The notes below the pieces were generated by a model. That model did no database searches and was not told the origin of the DNA. It saw only the letters and a list, made by a program, of their open reading frames with translations. Made by a program: the position numbers and the translations under genes. This document shows positions 8,485 to 17,545 of a stretch of 64,000 bases of DNA, piece by piece (the stretch's first letter is position 1; each line of letters starts with the position of its first letter). The stretch is from Luteimonas panaciterrae (lineage in GTDB: Bacteria > Pseudomonadota > Gammaproteobacteria > Xanthomonadales > Xanthomonadaceae): NCBI RefSeq assembly GCF_020511115.1, contig NZ_JAJAVH010000012.1, positions 1-64,000 of the forward strand, in the 5' to 3' direction.

Positions 8485-8518
8485 AGCGCGTGAATGGACG
8501 TTGTTTAGCATTGAAGCG

Positions 8519-8535
8519 AATTGCGTCACGCAATT
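8519..8535. promoter_or_regulatory. Perfect palindrome, candidate operator
   Basis: AATTGCGT-C-ACGCAATT, 8-base arms around one base, in the 237-base gap between the YdcF gene and the small secreted gene. It is centred about 78 bases upstream of the predicted start of transcription, a usual activator position. Confidence 0.5.
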
Positions 8536-8639
8536 TGCGGATTGTGGGCGCTTTTCCTGTTTTTCACGCATCTCCAGACACTCAAACGCAATGAGCGAGA
8601 GATGTTTACAAGATGTTATTTGTTCAGATATTCGAATAT

Positions 8640-9404
8640 TCATTCGTGCTTTTGAATATTCATTTTCGTAATCAGCAGACCAGCCCACTCTTTCAGCGCG
8701 CGACCACTTCGACGCAATGCGCTGCGTGTTGGCAACCATGTCTCGTGTCGATAGCGCGAGGATTCGTTCACGGCGACCGGGACCACTTCCAGCCCCTGGC
8801 GTCTGAACAGCAATGCCGCGCGTGGCATATGCATCGAGGAAGTGACGAGGAACACTGCCTGAACGCCACGCTCGCGCGCCAGTCGCGCCACGAATCTGGC
8901 GTTCTCGCGTGTGTTGCGACTGCGCTCTTCCAATATCAAGAAAGTATCGGAAACACCGAGATGCTCCATCGCCGTGGCCATGATGCGTGCCTCGCTCGTC
9001 GCATGCTGCGCTGGACCGCCCGATAGAATCACGGGAACGTGATGCTGTCGCCACAGACGAGCGCCAGTCGCGACGCGGCTGCTCGAAAGCACCGCCGCAT
9101 CGACATCCCCGCCATCGAACCATTCCGGTGCGCCAGTGCCGCCACCGAGCACGACGATGGCATCGACATGCGCCGGCTTGTCCGACGGCACCGACAGCCC
9201 TTCGCGCTCCAACGACCGCATCAGCCCATTGGCTGTGATCGGGAACGACCAGATCGTCGTCCACAGCACCGCCACGACCAGGCACGCGCTCGCGATCCAA
9301 CGCCAGCGCACCCCCCATGCCACCGCCGCGAACACCGCCAATGTCAATGACAGGTATGGCGGATAGCTCAGCGATGCGAGCGATGCACTCAATGCTTGCA
9401 GCAT
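8640..9404 (-). CDS. YdcF/ElyC-like DUF218 membrane protein
   Basis: A 254-residue protein with two N-terminal membrane segments (SYPPYLSLTLAVFAAVAWGV and ASACLVVAVLWTTIWSF) and a DUF218 domain: VDAIVVLGGGTG, RLWRQHHVPVILSGG, MEHLGVSDTFLILEERSRNT-REN and FLVTSSMHMPRAALLFRRQG. This layout resembles ElyC/SanA-type envelope proteins, where the domain faces the periplasm. ElyC affects lipid-carrier use for peptidoglycan; a similar role for undecaprenyl phosphate in exopolysaccharide synthesis is plausible but unproven. It follows the glycosyltransferase by 16 bases and ends the upstream run of genes before the 237-base gap. Confidence 0.88.
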   Translation of the reverse strand: MLQALSASLASLSYPPYLSLTLAVFAAVAWGVRWRWIASACLVVAVLWTTIWSFPITANGLMRSLEREGLSVPSDKPAHVDAIVVLGGGTGAPEWFDGGDVDAAVLSSSRVATGARLWRQHHVPVILSGGPAQHATSEARIMATAMEHLGVSDTFLILEERSRNTRENARFVARLARERGVQAVFLVTSSMHMPRAALLFRRQGLEVVPVAVNESSRYRHETWLPTRSALRRSGRALKEWAGLLITKMNIQKHE

Positions 9405-9420
9405 GACGGTACACGCGACC

Positions 9421-10668
9421 TCAGGCGGCCTGCCGCTGCGATGCCGGCAGTTCGGCGACGCGTGCCAGGATGTCCGCCATCAGCTCGGCCTGGCGATCAC
9501 GTGAATAAGCGGGTGCGGCCTTCAAGCTGTTGCTGCGCAGGCGTGCCAGCTCGTCGGAATCGTCCGCCAGACCCGCAATCGCATCCGCCATCGCGCGCGC
9601 ATCCTCGGGTGGTACGCAACGGCCGCAACCGGTTTCGATGACGATCTGCGTCGCTTCCCCTTGCGGAAGCGACATCAGCGCCGGAATGCCCATTCCCATG
9701 CCCTCGAACAGCTTGGATGGGATGACGCTCGCGAACACTTCGTTGTCGCGCAGCGGGATCAGTGAGAGATCGCACAGGCTCCACAGCTGCGGCATCATTT
9801 CCTTCGGCTGCCGCGGAATCATGCGGACATTGTCGAGACCGCGTTCTTCGACCAGCGATTCGACACGGGCACGTTCGGCCCCGCTGCCGGCGAAGAAGAA
9901 GGCGATGTCACTGCGCCCGCGGAGCAACTGGGCCGCTTCGATCACCGAATCCAGGCCATGTGCCATGCCATGCGTCCCGAGATAACCAACGACGAAGCGC
10001 TCCTGAAGATCATATTGCCGTGCGAGCATCTCGCTACGATCGCTGGGTATGTAACGGGACAGATCGACACCGTTCAACACGACATGGATCTTGGCGGGAT
10101 CGATGCCGCGCCGTATCAGCTCGTCGCGGAATGCATGCGTCACCGGCACGATGGCATCGGCGGCACGGTAGAGGAACATCTCCAGTTTCTCGAGCATGCG
10201 CACCGCCAGGCTGCGCTTCATCGCCCCGACGGCGGTGATCGAAGCCGGCCAGAGATCACGCAGTTCGAACACGAAAGGCAGCCCACGCAACCGTGTGAGC
10301 ACCCAACCGCCGAGCGCGCAGAAGAACTGCGGCGAAGTCGCCACGACCACGTCGGGGCGCCGCTCGAACAATCCCGCTACGACGGAACTGACCATGAAGC
10401 TCAGATAGTCCAGCGTGCGCTTGACGAAGCCTTCGTTGGCGGTGATATAGGTCTTCACCCGCACCACGCGGATGCCGTCCATGTTTTCGACGGATCGCAA
10501 ACGATTGCGATAGCCGGAAAAAAGCTTGCCTTCCGGAAAATTCGGAGCGCAGGTGATGACGGTGACTTCGTGGCCGGCACGCACCCAGCGAATCGCATGT
10601 TCGTAGGTGCGTGTCGCCGGCGCATTGCCTTCGGGCGGAAAGTTGTCGGACAGGAACAGGATCCGCAT
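9421..10668 (-). CDS. WbuB-like family 4 glycosyltransferase
   Basis: A 415-residue GT-B enzyme, start ATG 10668 at MRILFLSDNFPPEGNAPATR. Acceptor-side features: GHEVTVITCAPNFPEGKLF and FELRDLWPASITAVG, both characteristic of WbuB-type transferases (WbuB transfers N-acetyl-L-fucosamine in E. coli O26). Donor-side: VVGYLGTHGMAHGLDSVIEAA, FFFAGSGAERARVE, and the E-x7-E-like region VIPSKLFEGMGMGIPALMS. It is cytoplasmic or membrane-associated, probably adding one sugar of the repeat unit. The start lies four bases after the lyase stop, so it belongs to a tight three-gene group with the lyase and the two-domain oxidoreductase that recurs in other exopolysaccharide loci. Confidence 0.93.
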   Translation of the reverse strand: MRILFLSDNFPPEGNAPATRTYEHAIRWVRAGHEVTVITCAPNFPEGKLFSGYRNRLRSVENMDGIRVVRVKTYITANEGFVKRTLDYLSFMVSSVVAGLFERRPDVVVATSPQFFCALGGWVLTRLRGLPFVFELRDLWPASITAVGAMKRSLAVRMLEKLEMFLYRAADAIVPVTHAFRDELIRRGIDPAKIHVVLNGVDLSRYIPSDRSEMLARQYDLQERFVVGYLGTHGMAHGLDSVIEAAQLLRGRSDIAFFFAGSGAERARVESLVEERGLDNVRMIPRQPKEMMPQLWSLCDLSLIPLRDNEVFASVIPSKLFEGMGMGIPALMSLPQGEATQIVIETGCGRCVPPEDARAMADAIAGLADDSDELARLRSNSLKAAPAYSRDRQAELMADILARVAELPASQRQAA

Positions 10669-10672
10669 GGCT

Positions 10673-12322
10673 TCAGTCCTGCCAAGCAAACAGTGTGGAC
10701 AGCGGCATGCCCGGACGCAGTAGCGTGGCCTCGATGACCGCGCAGGAACGGCTGAGACCAAATTCCGGGTAGTACAACCCCGAGACGACCTGCACGCGGC
10801 GCCCGCCTTCGGCCGACCACTGGATGCGAAGCCCTGCTTCGTCCTGCAACGCGTCCTCGCCGACATCGAAAGTCGGCGCGACGCGGAAACGCGCGATCGC
10901 ATTCTCGTGATCGCCCTCGACCATATCCTCCACCAGCAAGCCATCCGCGCGCAGATCCCAGCGCCGCCTGTGCAGCGGTCGCCCGCGCAGACGCCGATAG
11001 CCATCGTGCGCCGCGGTCAACCAGACGCCGCCACCCGACGCGCCGGCATCGACGGCGAGTGGGTGCGCTCGCCGGGCGACGCGGAAGCTGCTCCATACTT
11101 CCGACGAATCCTGGCCGTCGATCTCGACCGTGTTGTGCGCGGCGGTCCCGCGCTGCCACAGCCGCTCGGGGCCGGTGTCGTAGCAGGAAGTGCCGGCGTT
11201 GACGAGAACACGGCGTCCGTCGACCGACAGTTCGAAGCTGAGCGTATCGGCATGGGCGTGCCCGGGCAGGTAGTCCGGCCCGATCTCGCCGACATCGGCG
11301 ATGACCACAGCGCGCTCATTCTGCAATCGCACGTAGCCCGACTCCTGCAACATCTGCACCGCGGCCGTCGATGGCGGCGGCGGCACGATCCCGAGGCGCG
11401 ACGCGTATGCCGAAAGCTGCGCTAATGTCGGAGCGATGCCGTGCGCGGCATCGTTGAAGAATGCGATGCCGCCATCCGGATGCGTCATCACCGCGAGCCA
11501 GCGCAGCATACGAACCGCATGATCGCGCCAGATGCCGACGTCATGATCGCCGAAAGCGTTGGGATAGCGTTGCGAAAGCTGGATCAGATCGAGCAGATCC
11601 TCCAGCAGGATGGCGTGATACATCGGGCTGCGTTCAAAATGCCCGCCATCGGCGAGAATCTGCTCATCGAGTTCTCGCCGGAAACCTCGCAGACCCGCCT
11701 CGCGCCAGCGATCGGCCTCGTTTCCCTCGAAGAAGACACCCGCGAAGATCAACGCCTTGAGATTCGCCCACAGATGATTGCCGAGCAGGTGCCGCTCAAG
11801 CCTCCCGCGCAAGTAACGCACCTGCGTCGCCAGGCTGTCGAGCATGACGCGCTGCGCCGTTCCGTTGCCCGGACGCCGCTCGGTGCATTGCCACTTCACC
11901 CAGTTCACGATGCGCAGCGACAGGCAATAAGGTTCCCAACCGTTGCCCTGCCCTGGCGGATTGGCCACGATCCAGCGCGCAATCAAGGCGCGATGCCACT
12001 CGATCCGCTCCGCGGCGCCATCGGCGTTCAAATCGTCGAAATAATGCAGGTTGTAGAGCCACAGCTTGGGCAGCGCCGCCGTGTTCCACTCGTCGTTGCG
12101 CAGCGCATGCTCTTCGTTAAGGAAACGGAATCGCATCGGCCCGGACATCGAATCGGCGCGCGCACAGCCGCGCCAGTAGCCCGAACGCCTGGTCAGCGGC
12201 GACGCCGCGCGTACGTCGATGCGCGGCCGGTGCAGCCGATGCCACGCGCGTCCGTACACCTGCACCGGCCGCAGGTAGCGGACCGTATGCCAGAACTGCG
12301 CGGACTTCGACAGCCAGTTCAT
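10673..12322 (-). CDS. Heparinase II/III-family polysaccharide lyase-like protein
   Basis: A 549-residue protein with an N-terminal alpha-toroid (WLYNLHYFDDLNADG, GNGWEPYCLSLRIVNW, LLGNHLWANLKALIFAG, ADGGHFERSPMYHAILLEDLLDL) and a C-terminal beta-sandwich heparinase II/III domain (DYLPGHAHADTLSFELS, VNAGTSCYDTGPERLWQRG, AAHNTVEIDGQDSSEVW). The conserved GHAHADTLSFEL and AHNTVEIDG segments carry the His/Tyr residues used for beta-elimination in this family. No signal peptide is visible with ATG 12322 (MNWLSKSAQFW), unlike exported lyases. A cluster with WecC should make a uronic-acid polymer, a fitting lyase substrate; it may trim or edit the polymer, or have a non-lytic role in these conserved trios. 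Confidence 0.9.
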   Translation of the reverse strand: MNWLSKSAQFWHTVRYLRPVQVYGRAWHRLHRPRIDVRAASPLTRRSGYWRGCARADSMSGPMRFRFLNEEHALRNDEWNTAALPKLWLYNLHYFDDLNADGAAERIEWHRALIARWIVANPPGQGNGWEPYCLSLRIVNWVKWQCTERRPGNGTAQRVMLDSLATQVRYLRGRLERHLLGNHLWANLKALIFAGVFFEGNEADRWREAGLRGFRRELDEQILADGGHFERSPMYHAILLEDLLDLIQLSQRYPNAFGDHDVGIWRDHAVRMLRWLAVMTHPDGGIAFFNDAAHGIAPTLAQLSAYASRLGIVPPPPSTAAVQMLQESGYVRLQNERAVVIADVGEIGPDYLPGHAHADTLSFELSVDGRRVLVNAGTSCYDTGPERLWQRGTAAHNTVEIDGQDSSEVWSSFRVARRAHPLAVDAGASGGGVWLTAAHDGYRRLRGRPLHRRRWDLRADGLLVEDMVEGDHENAIARFRVAPTFDVGEDALQDEAGLRIQWSAEGGRRVQVVSGLYYPEFGLSRSCAVIEATLLRPGMPLSTLFAWQD

Positions 12323-12329
12323 CCCGCGC

Positions 12330-14477
12330 TCAGACCGCGGCATCGAGTTCAATGGTGACACGCGCCACCTCAAAGATCTGTTCGACCGGAATCGGCACCG
12401 GCCCTTGCCCGCGGATCGCCTGCACGAAAGCCGCCGCGCACGCGACCTGCCCTTTGTCCTGACCCCACAGATTCATCTTGGCGAAACCCGGCCAGCCGTA
12501 GCCGCGCATGCGCCGGAAGTTGTCCAACTGCAGCACGCGTCCGGCGGTGAACACCTCCAATCGTTCCTTCGGGAATCCCTTGTGACCGTTGGCGAGGTAA
12601 TGCACGGTGCCGAACGAACCATCGGCGAACTGCAATGTGAAACTGACACGATCGCTGCGAATGCCGACACCTGGCATGTTGCCGACCGCCGTCAGCTGAT
12701 GTCCCGTGATCGGCGCGTCGGCGAGATAACGCAGCAGATCGACGAAGTGGCAGGCCTCTCCGATCAATCGCCCGCCACCCGTCTCGCTGTCCTGGGTCCA
12801 GTGCTCGGCAGGAATCGCGCCGGCGTTGACCGTCATCACGAACGACTTCGGTTCCTTCACACCTGCCAGCAGCGATTTTATCTTCTGCACGTGCGGCGAA
12901 AAGCGGCGGTTGAATCCGACCGTCAGCACCGGCGCGACACCGCGGCGCGCCCGGTCGGCATAGGTGTGCTCGATCGCATGCAGCTCGTCGAGCGTGAGAC
13001 ACAGCGGTTTCTCCACGAAGACATGCTTGTCCTGTTGCAGGGCGGCATGGGTCAGATCGGCGTGAGTACCGTGCTGGGTGGCGATGACGATCGCGTCGAC
13101 CCCTTCATCACGCAACGCAGCGGCCGTATCGGTGCTCGCATTGCGGAAGCCGAACTTGCGGCCGAAATGCACACTGCTCACGCCGCCGCTCGACACCACT
13201 GTGTGCAATTGCGCGCCGGCCTTGGCGAAGGCCGGGATCAGCACGCGCCCGGCGTAGTTGCCCGCTCCCAGGAACGCCACCTGCGCGCCGCTCTCTCGCG
13301 GGACGGGAACAGCAGTGGGAAGCGGAACACTGCGTCGCAGCAATGTTTCCGCATTGCCCTCATCCCGTTCGTAATCGAGCAGGATGCCAAGCGAGGGTTC
13401 GCCACCGCCAAGCAATGCATATGCCTTCTCGGCCTGGTCGATGCGGAAGCGATGGCTGATCAATCCCGACACGTCGACCTTGCCGCCGGCCATCATGTCC
13501 AGTACCGCCTCGAAGTTGCGCTGTTCGGTCCAGCGCACGAAGGCCGCCGGATAGTCATTGCCGCGCTCTTCGTAGGAAGGATCGTAGCGTCCAGGGCCGT
13601 AGGAGCACGAGACCTGGAACGAAAGCTCCTTCTCGTAAAAATCTGCACGGGAGAGTTCCAGCCCGGTTACGCCCACGAGCACGATGCGGCCGCGCTTGCG
13701 GCACATGTGCGCCGCCTGCGTCACCGGCTCGTTGCTCTTGGTCGACGCGGTGATGATCACCGCATCCATGCCACGGCCGCGCGAAAACGCCGCCGCAGCG
13801 GCCTCCGGGTCCTCGCTGGCGGACAAATCCACGGTCTCCGCGCCGAATTCTCGCGCGAGCGCCAACTTGGCGCGATCGAAGTCGATGCCCAGCACGCGGC
13901 AACCGTGCGCGCGCAGCAGTTGCACCGTCACCAGACCGATCAAGCCCAATCCGGTCACGGCGACGCACTCGCCAAGCGTGGGATTGACGAGTCGGATGCC
14001 TTGCAACGCGATCGCGCTGAGCACGGTGAAGGCGGCGGCATCCTCGGACACCTCGTCCGGCACTTTCGCGCACAGGTTGACCGGCACCGACACCACTTCG
14101 GCATGCTTGCCGTTCGAGACGACGCGATCGCCGATCGAGAACCCGCTCACACCTGCGCCGACGCCGATCACGGTCCCGACATTGCAGTAGCCCAGCGGCA
14201 ACGGCTGGTCGAGCTTGCTGCGCACCGCATCGAACGTGGCGGCAAGACCATCGGTGCGGACCTTCTCCAGCACCATGCGCACCTTGTCGGGCTGCTGACG
14301 CGCCTTCTGCAGCATGTTGGCCTTGCCGAACTCGACCAGCATGCGCTCGGTTCCCGCCGAGACGAGCGTGACCTCGCTGCGGATCAGCAGATGGCCGCGA
14401 CGCAGCGCCGGCGCCGGGACATCGGCGATCTCGGTACTGCCGTCGCGCAGGTTTTGCAGGATCTGTTGCATGTTCAT
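12330..14477 (-). CDS. Two-domain oxidoreductase: Zn-type alcohol dehydrogenase fused to Gfo/Idh/MocA
   Basis: A 715-residue fusion. Residues about 1-365 are a medium-chain dehydrogenase/reductase: LIRSEVTLVSAGTERMLVEF, LPLGYCNVGTVIGVG, GDRVVSNGKHAE and the nucleotide loop VTGLGLIGLVTVQLLRAHG. From about 385 a Gfo/Idh/MocA sugar oxidoreductase begins: VAFLGAGNYAGRVLIPAFA, IVIATQHGTHADLTHAALQ, KHVFVEKPLCLTLDEL and ETGGGRLIGEACHFVDLLRYL, where EKP and the later His resemble the family catalytic residues. The catalytic zinc ligands of true alcohol dehydrogenases are not obvious. Start ATG 14477 overlaps the upstream stop by four bases; ATG 14471 is an alternative. Probably modifies a nucleotide sugar or a glycan, using NAD(P); substrate unknown. 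Confidence 0.92.
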   Translation of the reverse strand: MNMQQILQNLRDGSTEIADVPAPALRRGHLLIRSEVTLVSAGTERMLVEFGKANMLQKARQQPDKVRMVLEKVRTDGLAATFDAVRSKLDQPLPLGYCNVGTVIGVGAGVSGFSIGDRVVSNGKHAEVVSVPVNLCAKVPDEVSEDAAAFTVLSAIALQGIRLVNPTLGECVAVTGLGLIGLVTVQLLRAHGCRVLGIDFDRAKLALAREFGAETVDLSASEDPEAAAAAFSRGRGMDAVIITASTKSNEPVTQAAHMCRKRGRIVLVGVTGLELSRADFYEKELSFQVSCSYGPGRYDPSYEERGNDYPAAFVRWTEQRNFEAVLDMMAGGKVDVSGLISHRFRIDQAEKAYALLGGGEPSLGILLDYERDEGNAETLLRRSVPLPTAVPVPRESGAQVAFLGAGNYAGRVLIPAFAKAGAQLHTVVSSGGVSSVHFGRKFGFRNASTDTAAALRDEGVDAIVIATQHGTHADLTHAALQQDKHVFVEKPLCLTLDELHAIEHTYADRARRGVAPVLTVGFNRRFSPHVQKIKSLLAGVKEPKSFVMTVNAGAIPAEHWTQDSETGGGRLIGEACHFVDLLRYLADAPITGHQLTAVGNMPGVGIRSDRVSFTLQFADGSFGTVHYLANGHKGFPKERLEVFTAGRVLQLDNFRRMRGYGWPGFAKMNLWGQDKGQVACAAAFVQAIRGQGPVPIPVEQIFEVARVTIELDAAV

Positions 14478-15643
14478 TCCGAATGGGGAGAGGTTGAATT
14501 TCTTGCCGTCGTCGCGGCGGGGATGGAAAGCCGGGCCTGGCCCGATCGCTGCTCGCCGAAGCATTCGCCGACGATCCGCGCCATCGCCTGATCCCAGGCC
14601 TCGAACCGCATCGCCGCCAGCGCTTCACGCTTGTCCTGCAGCAGTTCGGGCTGATCCGCCAATTTCCGCAGCAGTGCCGCGAGCGCCGGGCCATCGCCGT
14701 AGTCGCAGAGGAAGCAGGCGTCGAGTTCCTCGAACGGCGCCGAGGTTTCCAGCCCGCGATTGGTGATGAAGGGCACTTGCAAGGCGGCGCAGTCGAACCA
14801 TTTGTTGGGTTCGGCGAGCCGATTGATTTCCAAGGCCGGGTCATACAGCGCCAGCACGACATCCGACGACAACAGCATCGCCAGCGCTTCTTCGTTGCTG
14901 ACGATGCCGCGATAGGCAGGCCCCAGCTTTTCGGCAAGACGCTGCGCATCCGCGCCCAGCAGACGTCCGGCGGCGATGAACTCGATGTCCTGGCCGGCCG
15001 AGGCCTCATACGCGCGCAGCGCCATGGTCGCGCCGCGCTCCGGCGAGATCAGGCCGCTCACGAGCACACGCAGGCGTCCCTGCCGTGGCGGGATCGCCTC
15101 GCGCAGTCGCCACGCCTGTGCGATGACGTCGCTGTGCGGTGTATTGCGCACGATGCGGACGTTGTCCGCGTCTCCCGTGGTCACGCGCGAGGCGCCGGGA
15201 ACGACGTGCAACATGGCACGTCTGCCGACGAAGGATTCGAGTCTTTCGATCACCCAGCGCGCGGGCTTCGGCCAGGCATAGCTCTTCGAGAGCTTGTCGC
15301 GATCGAGGAAGACGTAGCGGCATCCGGCCAGCGCCGCGGCCAAGGCACACGGTACCGCCGCATCCAGGCGCGAGCAGAAATACACGCCCGCTTTCGGCCG
15401 GAATAGAACGCGCAAGGTCAGCGTCGCCACCCACAGCAGATAACCGAGCGCGTTGACCGCACCGCCCCCCCAGGAACCGAACCGGAGCACCACCTTCACC
15501 TTCGGCAACGGCTCCAGCGCGCCATCGCGGCTCCACACCCAGAATTCGTACGGAACATTCGCGGCCTCCAGCACCTTCGCCAGCTTGCTCAGGTACGGAT
15601 TCTTCAGATAGGGGTTGCCCTGGCCGAGGATGATCGCCTTCAT
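14474..15643 (-). CDS. Glycosyltransferase, GT-B (family 4-like)
   Basis: A 389-residue cytoplasmic or peripheral glycosyltransferase of the exopolysaccharide locus. Start ATG 15643 (GAGGAG six bases upstream) gives MKAIILGQGNPYLKNPYLSK, a Rossmann-like N-terminal strand. Middle: KAGVYFCSRLDAAVPCALAA and YVFLDRDKLSKSYAWPKP. Donor-binding half: LRVLVSGLISPERGATMALRAYE, IEFIAAGRLLGADAQRLAE, and LEINRLAEPNKWFDCAALQVPFITN, which occupies the usual E/K sugar-nucleotide loop. Donor sugar unknown. It overlaps both neighbours by four bases (ATGA) and is therefore tightly coupled to Wzy and to the two-domain oxidoreductase. Confidence 0.88.
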   Translation of the reverse strand: MKAIILGQGNPYLKNPYLSKLAKVLEAANVPYEFWVWSRDGALEPLPKVKVVLRFGSWGGGAVNALGYLLWVATLTLRVLFRPKAGVYFCSRLDAAVPCALAAALAGCRYVFLDRDKLSKSYAWPKPARWVIERLESFVGRRAMLHVVPGASRVTTGDADNVRIVRNTPHSDVIAQAWRLREAIPPRQGRLRVLVSGLISPERGATMALRAYEASAGQDIEFIAAGRLLGADAQRLAEKLGPAYRGIVSNEEALAMLLSSDVVLALYDPALEINRLAEPNKWFDCAALQVPFITNRGLETSAPFEELDACFLCDYGDGPALAALLRKLADQPELLQDKREALAAMRFEAWDQAMARIVGECFGEQRSGQARLSIPAATTARNSTSPHSE

Positions 15644-16977
15644 GCCAAACTCCTCGACGTCCTGAAGCGCTTGTCGCCAAGCCATGCGACACCGCTCAGC
15701 AACAGCATGGTGATGAAATAGCGGCTCCATCCGCCCAGCAATTCCATGTACAGGAAGCCGAAGGCGAACATGAAGACCGAGTAGCTGTACATGACCACGC
15801 CAAGCGGCGTCACCGAGGATTGACGCGCGTAGATGTTGCGTGCCCACGCCAGACAGGCGCCGTTGAATGCGCCGAACAGGAAGAGCCCCAGCAGACCGAA
15901 GTTCATGTAGCCCTCGGTGGGCAATCCCGTGGTGTATGAGGTCAAGTTCTCGCCATCGAGCGTGTACGAGCCCGGATAGATCATGTTGCGCAACTCGGGG
16001 CCGCCACCGAACGGCTTGTCGGGCCACAGCGAACGTGGGATCGGATTCACCAAGGCCGCATAGATGGTCTTGCCGTAAAGCAGATCCCAACTGCGGTCGT
16101 TCGAAGCCAGCCAGACCAGATTCTCGGCATTTCCGAACGCGCCATTGAAACCATAGACCAATAGCGGCAGCGCGCCTTCACTGGCGACCTCGGTCACCGT
16201 GCCCGCGGAGGAGGTATCCAGTGTCGTCCTCACCTTGGCCCATAGCGACAGGCCGATCGCGATTCCCAGCAACGCGGGGAACAACAACACGATCCGGCCC
16301 ATCCGCCCCGCGTAGATCGACAACAGCGCGAGCAGCACGATCGCGATCAGGATGAAGACGAAGTTGCGATTGCCCATCGCCACGAAAGCCACCGCCAGGG
16401 CGAAGACCGCACCCAGGATCACCAACAGGCGCAGGCGCGATGGTGCCCGCCCTTCTTTCTTTTCCGTGAAATAGTTCGTCACCACCACGGCGCCGTAGCA
16501 GATCGCGGTGAAGGCGAGGATGACCGCCGGCCCCAGGCCGCGCCGGAGCACGATACGGTCCTTCATGTAGGACGCGAGGTCGTATCCGCTGATCGTCTTC
16601 GCCAAGTACAGCACCGCGAAGAAGGAAGGAATCCCGAGGATCAGCAATGCGCGAAGATGCTCGCGTCCCGTCATGCTGTGGACTTCCGGCAAATCGCGGT
16701 GATGCAGACCGCCGCAGGCGCAGTAGCCGACGATTCCCATAAGGGTATAGATCAACGAGTTGACCAGCGCGCTGAACTTGGCATCGAAGGAATATGGGAA
16801 CGGATAGGTCTGGATATCGAAGATTTCCTTCACCCACGGCATGAATCCGTAGATGAATGCCATGGCGAGGATGAAGGCATAGATCGGGCTGCGATACATG
16901 CGATCCATCCGGCTGCCAATCCTGGCGAACGCCAGCAGCCCGAGCAGTACGAAGAAGATGAAATAGAGCATGGACAT
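15640..16977 (-). CDS. wzy: Wzy-type oligosaccharide repeat-unit polymerase
   Basis: A 445-residue polytopic inner-membrane protein with roughly a dozen hydrophobic segments (for example LYFIFFVLLGLLAFARIG, LLVILGAVFALAVAFVAMG, FVFILIAIVLLALLSIYAG and the last, FITMLLLSGVAWLG). A long periplasmic loop contains NPIPRSLWPDKPFGGGPELR, typical of the oligosaccharide repeat-unit polymerase family (PF14296-like), followed by TTGLPTEGYMNFGLLGLFLFG. It would join lipid-linked repeats on the periplasmic side after Wzx flipping. Wzy proteins vary greatly, so position between flippase, acyltransferases and glycosyltransferase supports the call. Confidence 0.9.
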   Translation of the reverse strand: MSMLYFIFFVLLGLLAFARIGSRMDRMYRSPIYAFILAMAFIYGFMPWVKEIFDIQTYPFPYSFDAKFSALVNSLIYTLMGIVGYCACGGLHHRDLPEVHSMTGREHLRALLILGIPSFFAVLYLAKTISGYDLASYMKDRIVLRRGLGPAVILAFTAICYGAVVVTNYFTEKKEGRAPSRLRLLVILGAVFALAVAFVAMGNRNFVFILIAIVLLALLSIYAGRMGRIVLLFPALLGIAIGLSLWAKVRTTLDTSSAGTVTEVASEGALPLLVYGFNGAFGNAENLVWLASNDRSWDLLYGKTIYAALVNPIPRSLWPDKPFGGGPELRNMIYPGSYTLDGENLTSYTTGLPTEGYMNFGLLGLFLFGAFNGACLAWARNIYARQSSVTPLGVVMYSYSVFMFAFGFLYMELLGGWSRYFITMLLLSGVAWLGDKRFRTSRSLA

Positions 16978-16998
16978 GTCGGTCTTCCGTTCTATGCT

Positions 16999-17535
16999 CT
17001 ATGGCTTCGATCCGGAGACATCGCGCTTGTAGACCTCGCGCGCAGGGTTTCCGGCGTAGACCGCGTAATCGGGCACGTCCTCGCTCAGCACCGCGCCGGC
17101 GCCAACGATCGCACCGCGTCCGATCCGCTTCACTCTCGGCAGCACGATCACGCCCGCGCCGACCCAGGCCTCGTCCTCGATCTCGAGCGGGCTGAACTGG
17201 ATGGGGTTGCGATGCCAGTTCGAATATCCGAAACGGACGACGTGGTTGTGGGTGAAGATCTTCGCTCCTTCGGAAATCGCGACGTGCGCGCCGACGCGGA
17301 CGCCGCCGGAATAGTCGATGTAACTGTCGGCTCCCAGCTCGACGCCTTCCGAAAAGGAAATCGAGGCGGTTGGACTCTTGTGCGCGGCCACCACCATGAC
17401 GCGATCCGAAACGCTCATCCGCGGCGCCGCGAAGTGCCAGCGATAGACACGCCCCCGGAACGTGCGTAGGCCAGGCAACCCGAACACCGAAAGCGTTCTG
17501 ACCAGGACGTAGCAGATCTTCGAAAGCCGCGTCAT
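16999..17535 (-). CDS. Left-handed beta-helix (hexapeptide) acyltransferase
   Basis: A 178-residue O-acyltransferase of the LbetaH/CatB-WcaF type. Repeating hexapeptide turns are visible from about residue 55: SISFSEGVELGADSYIDYSG, GVRVGAHVAISEGAKIFTHNHVV, then IEDEAWVGAGVIVLPRVK-RIGRGAIVGAGAVLSEDVP and the closing YAVYAGNPAREVYKRD. THNH carries the likely catalytic His. It probably transfers acetyl from acetyl-CoA to a hydroxyl or amino group of the repeat unit. A second, different hexapeptide transferase lies ten bases upstream, so the polymer may carry two acyl groups. Confidence 0.9.
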   Translation of the reverse strand: MTRLSKICYVLVRTLSVFGLPGLRTFRGRVYRWHFAAPRMSVSDRVMVVAAHKSPTASISFSEGVELGADSYIDYSGGVRVGAHVAISEGAKIFTHNHVVRFGYSNWHRNPIQFSPLEIEDEAWVGAGVIVLPRVKRIGRGAIVGAGAVLSEDVPDYAVYAGNPAREVYKRDVSGSKP

Positions 17536-17545
17536 CGCGTTCGCC

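Noticed and set aside
12405-14591. 728-residue plus-strand open frame opposite the two-domain oxidoreductase
   Set aside because: It is the antisense of a well-matched gene; composition (His/Arg/Ala-rich) and lack of any motif mark it as a high-G+C shadow frame.
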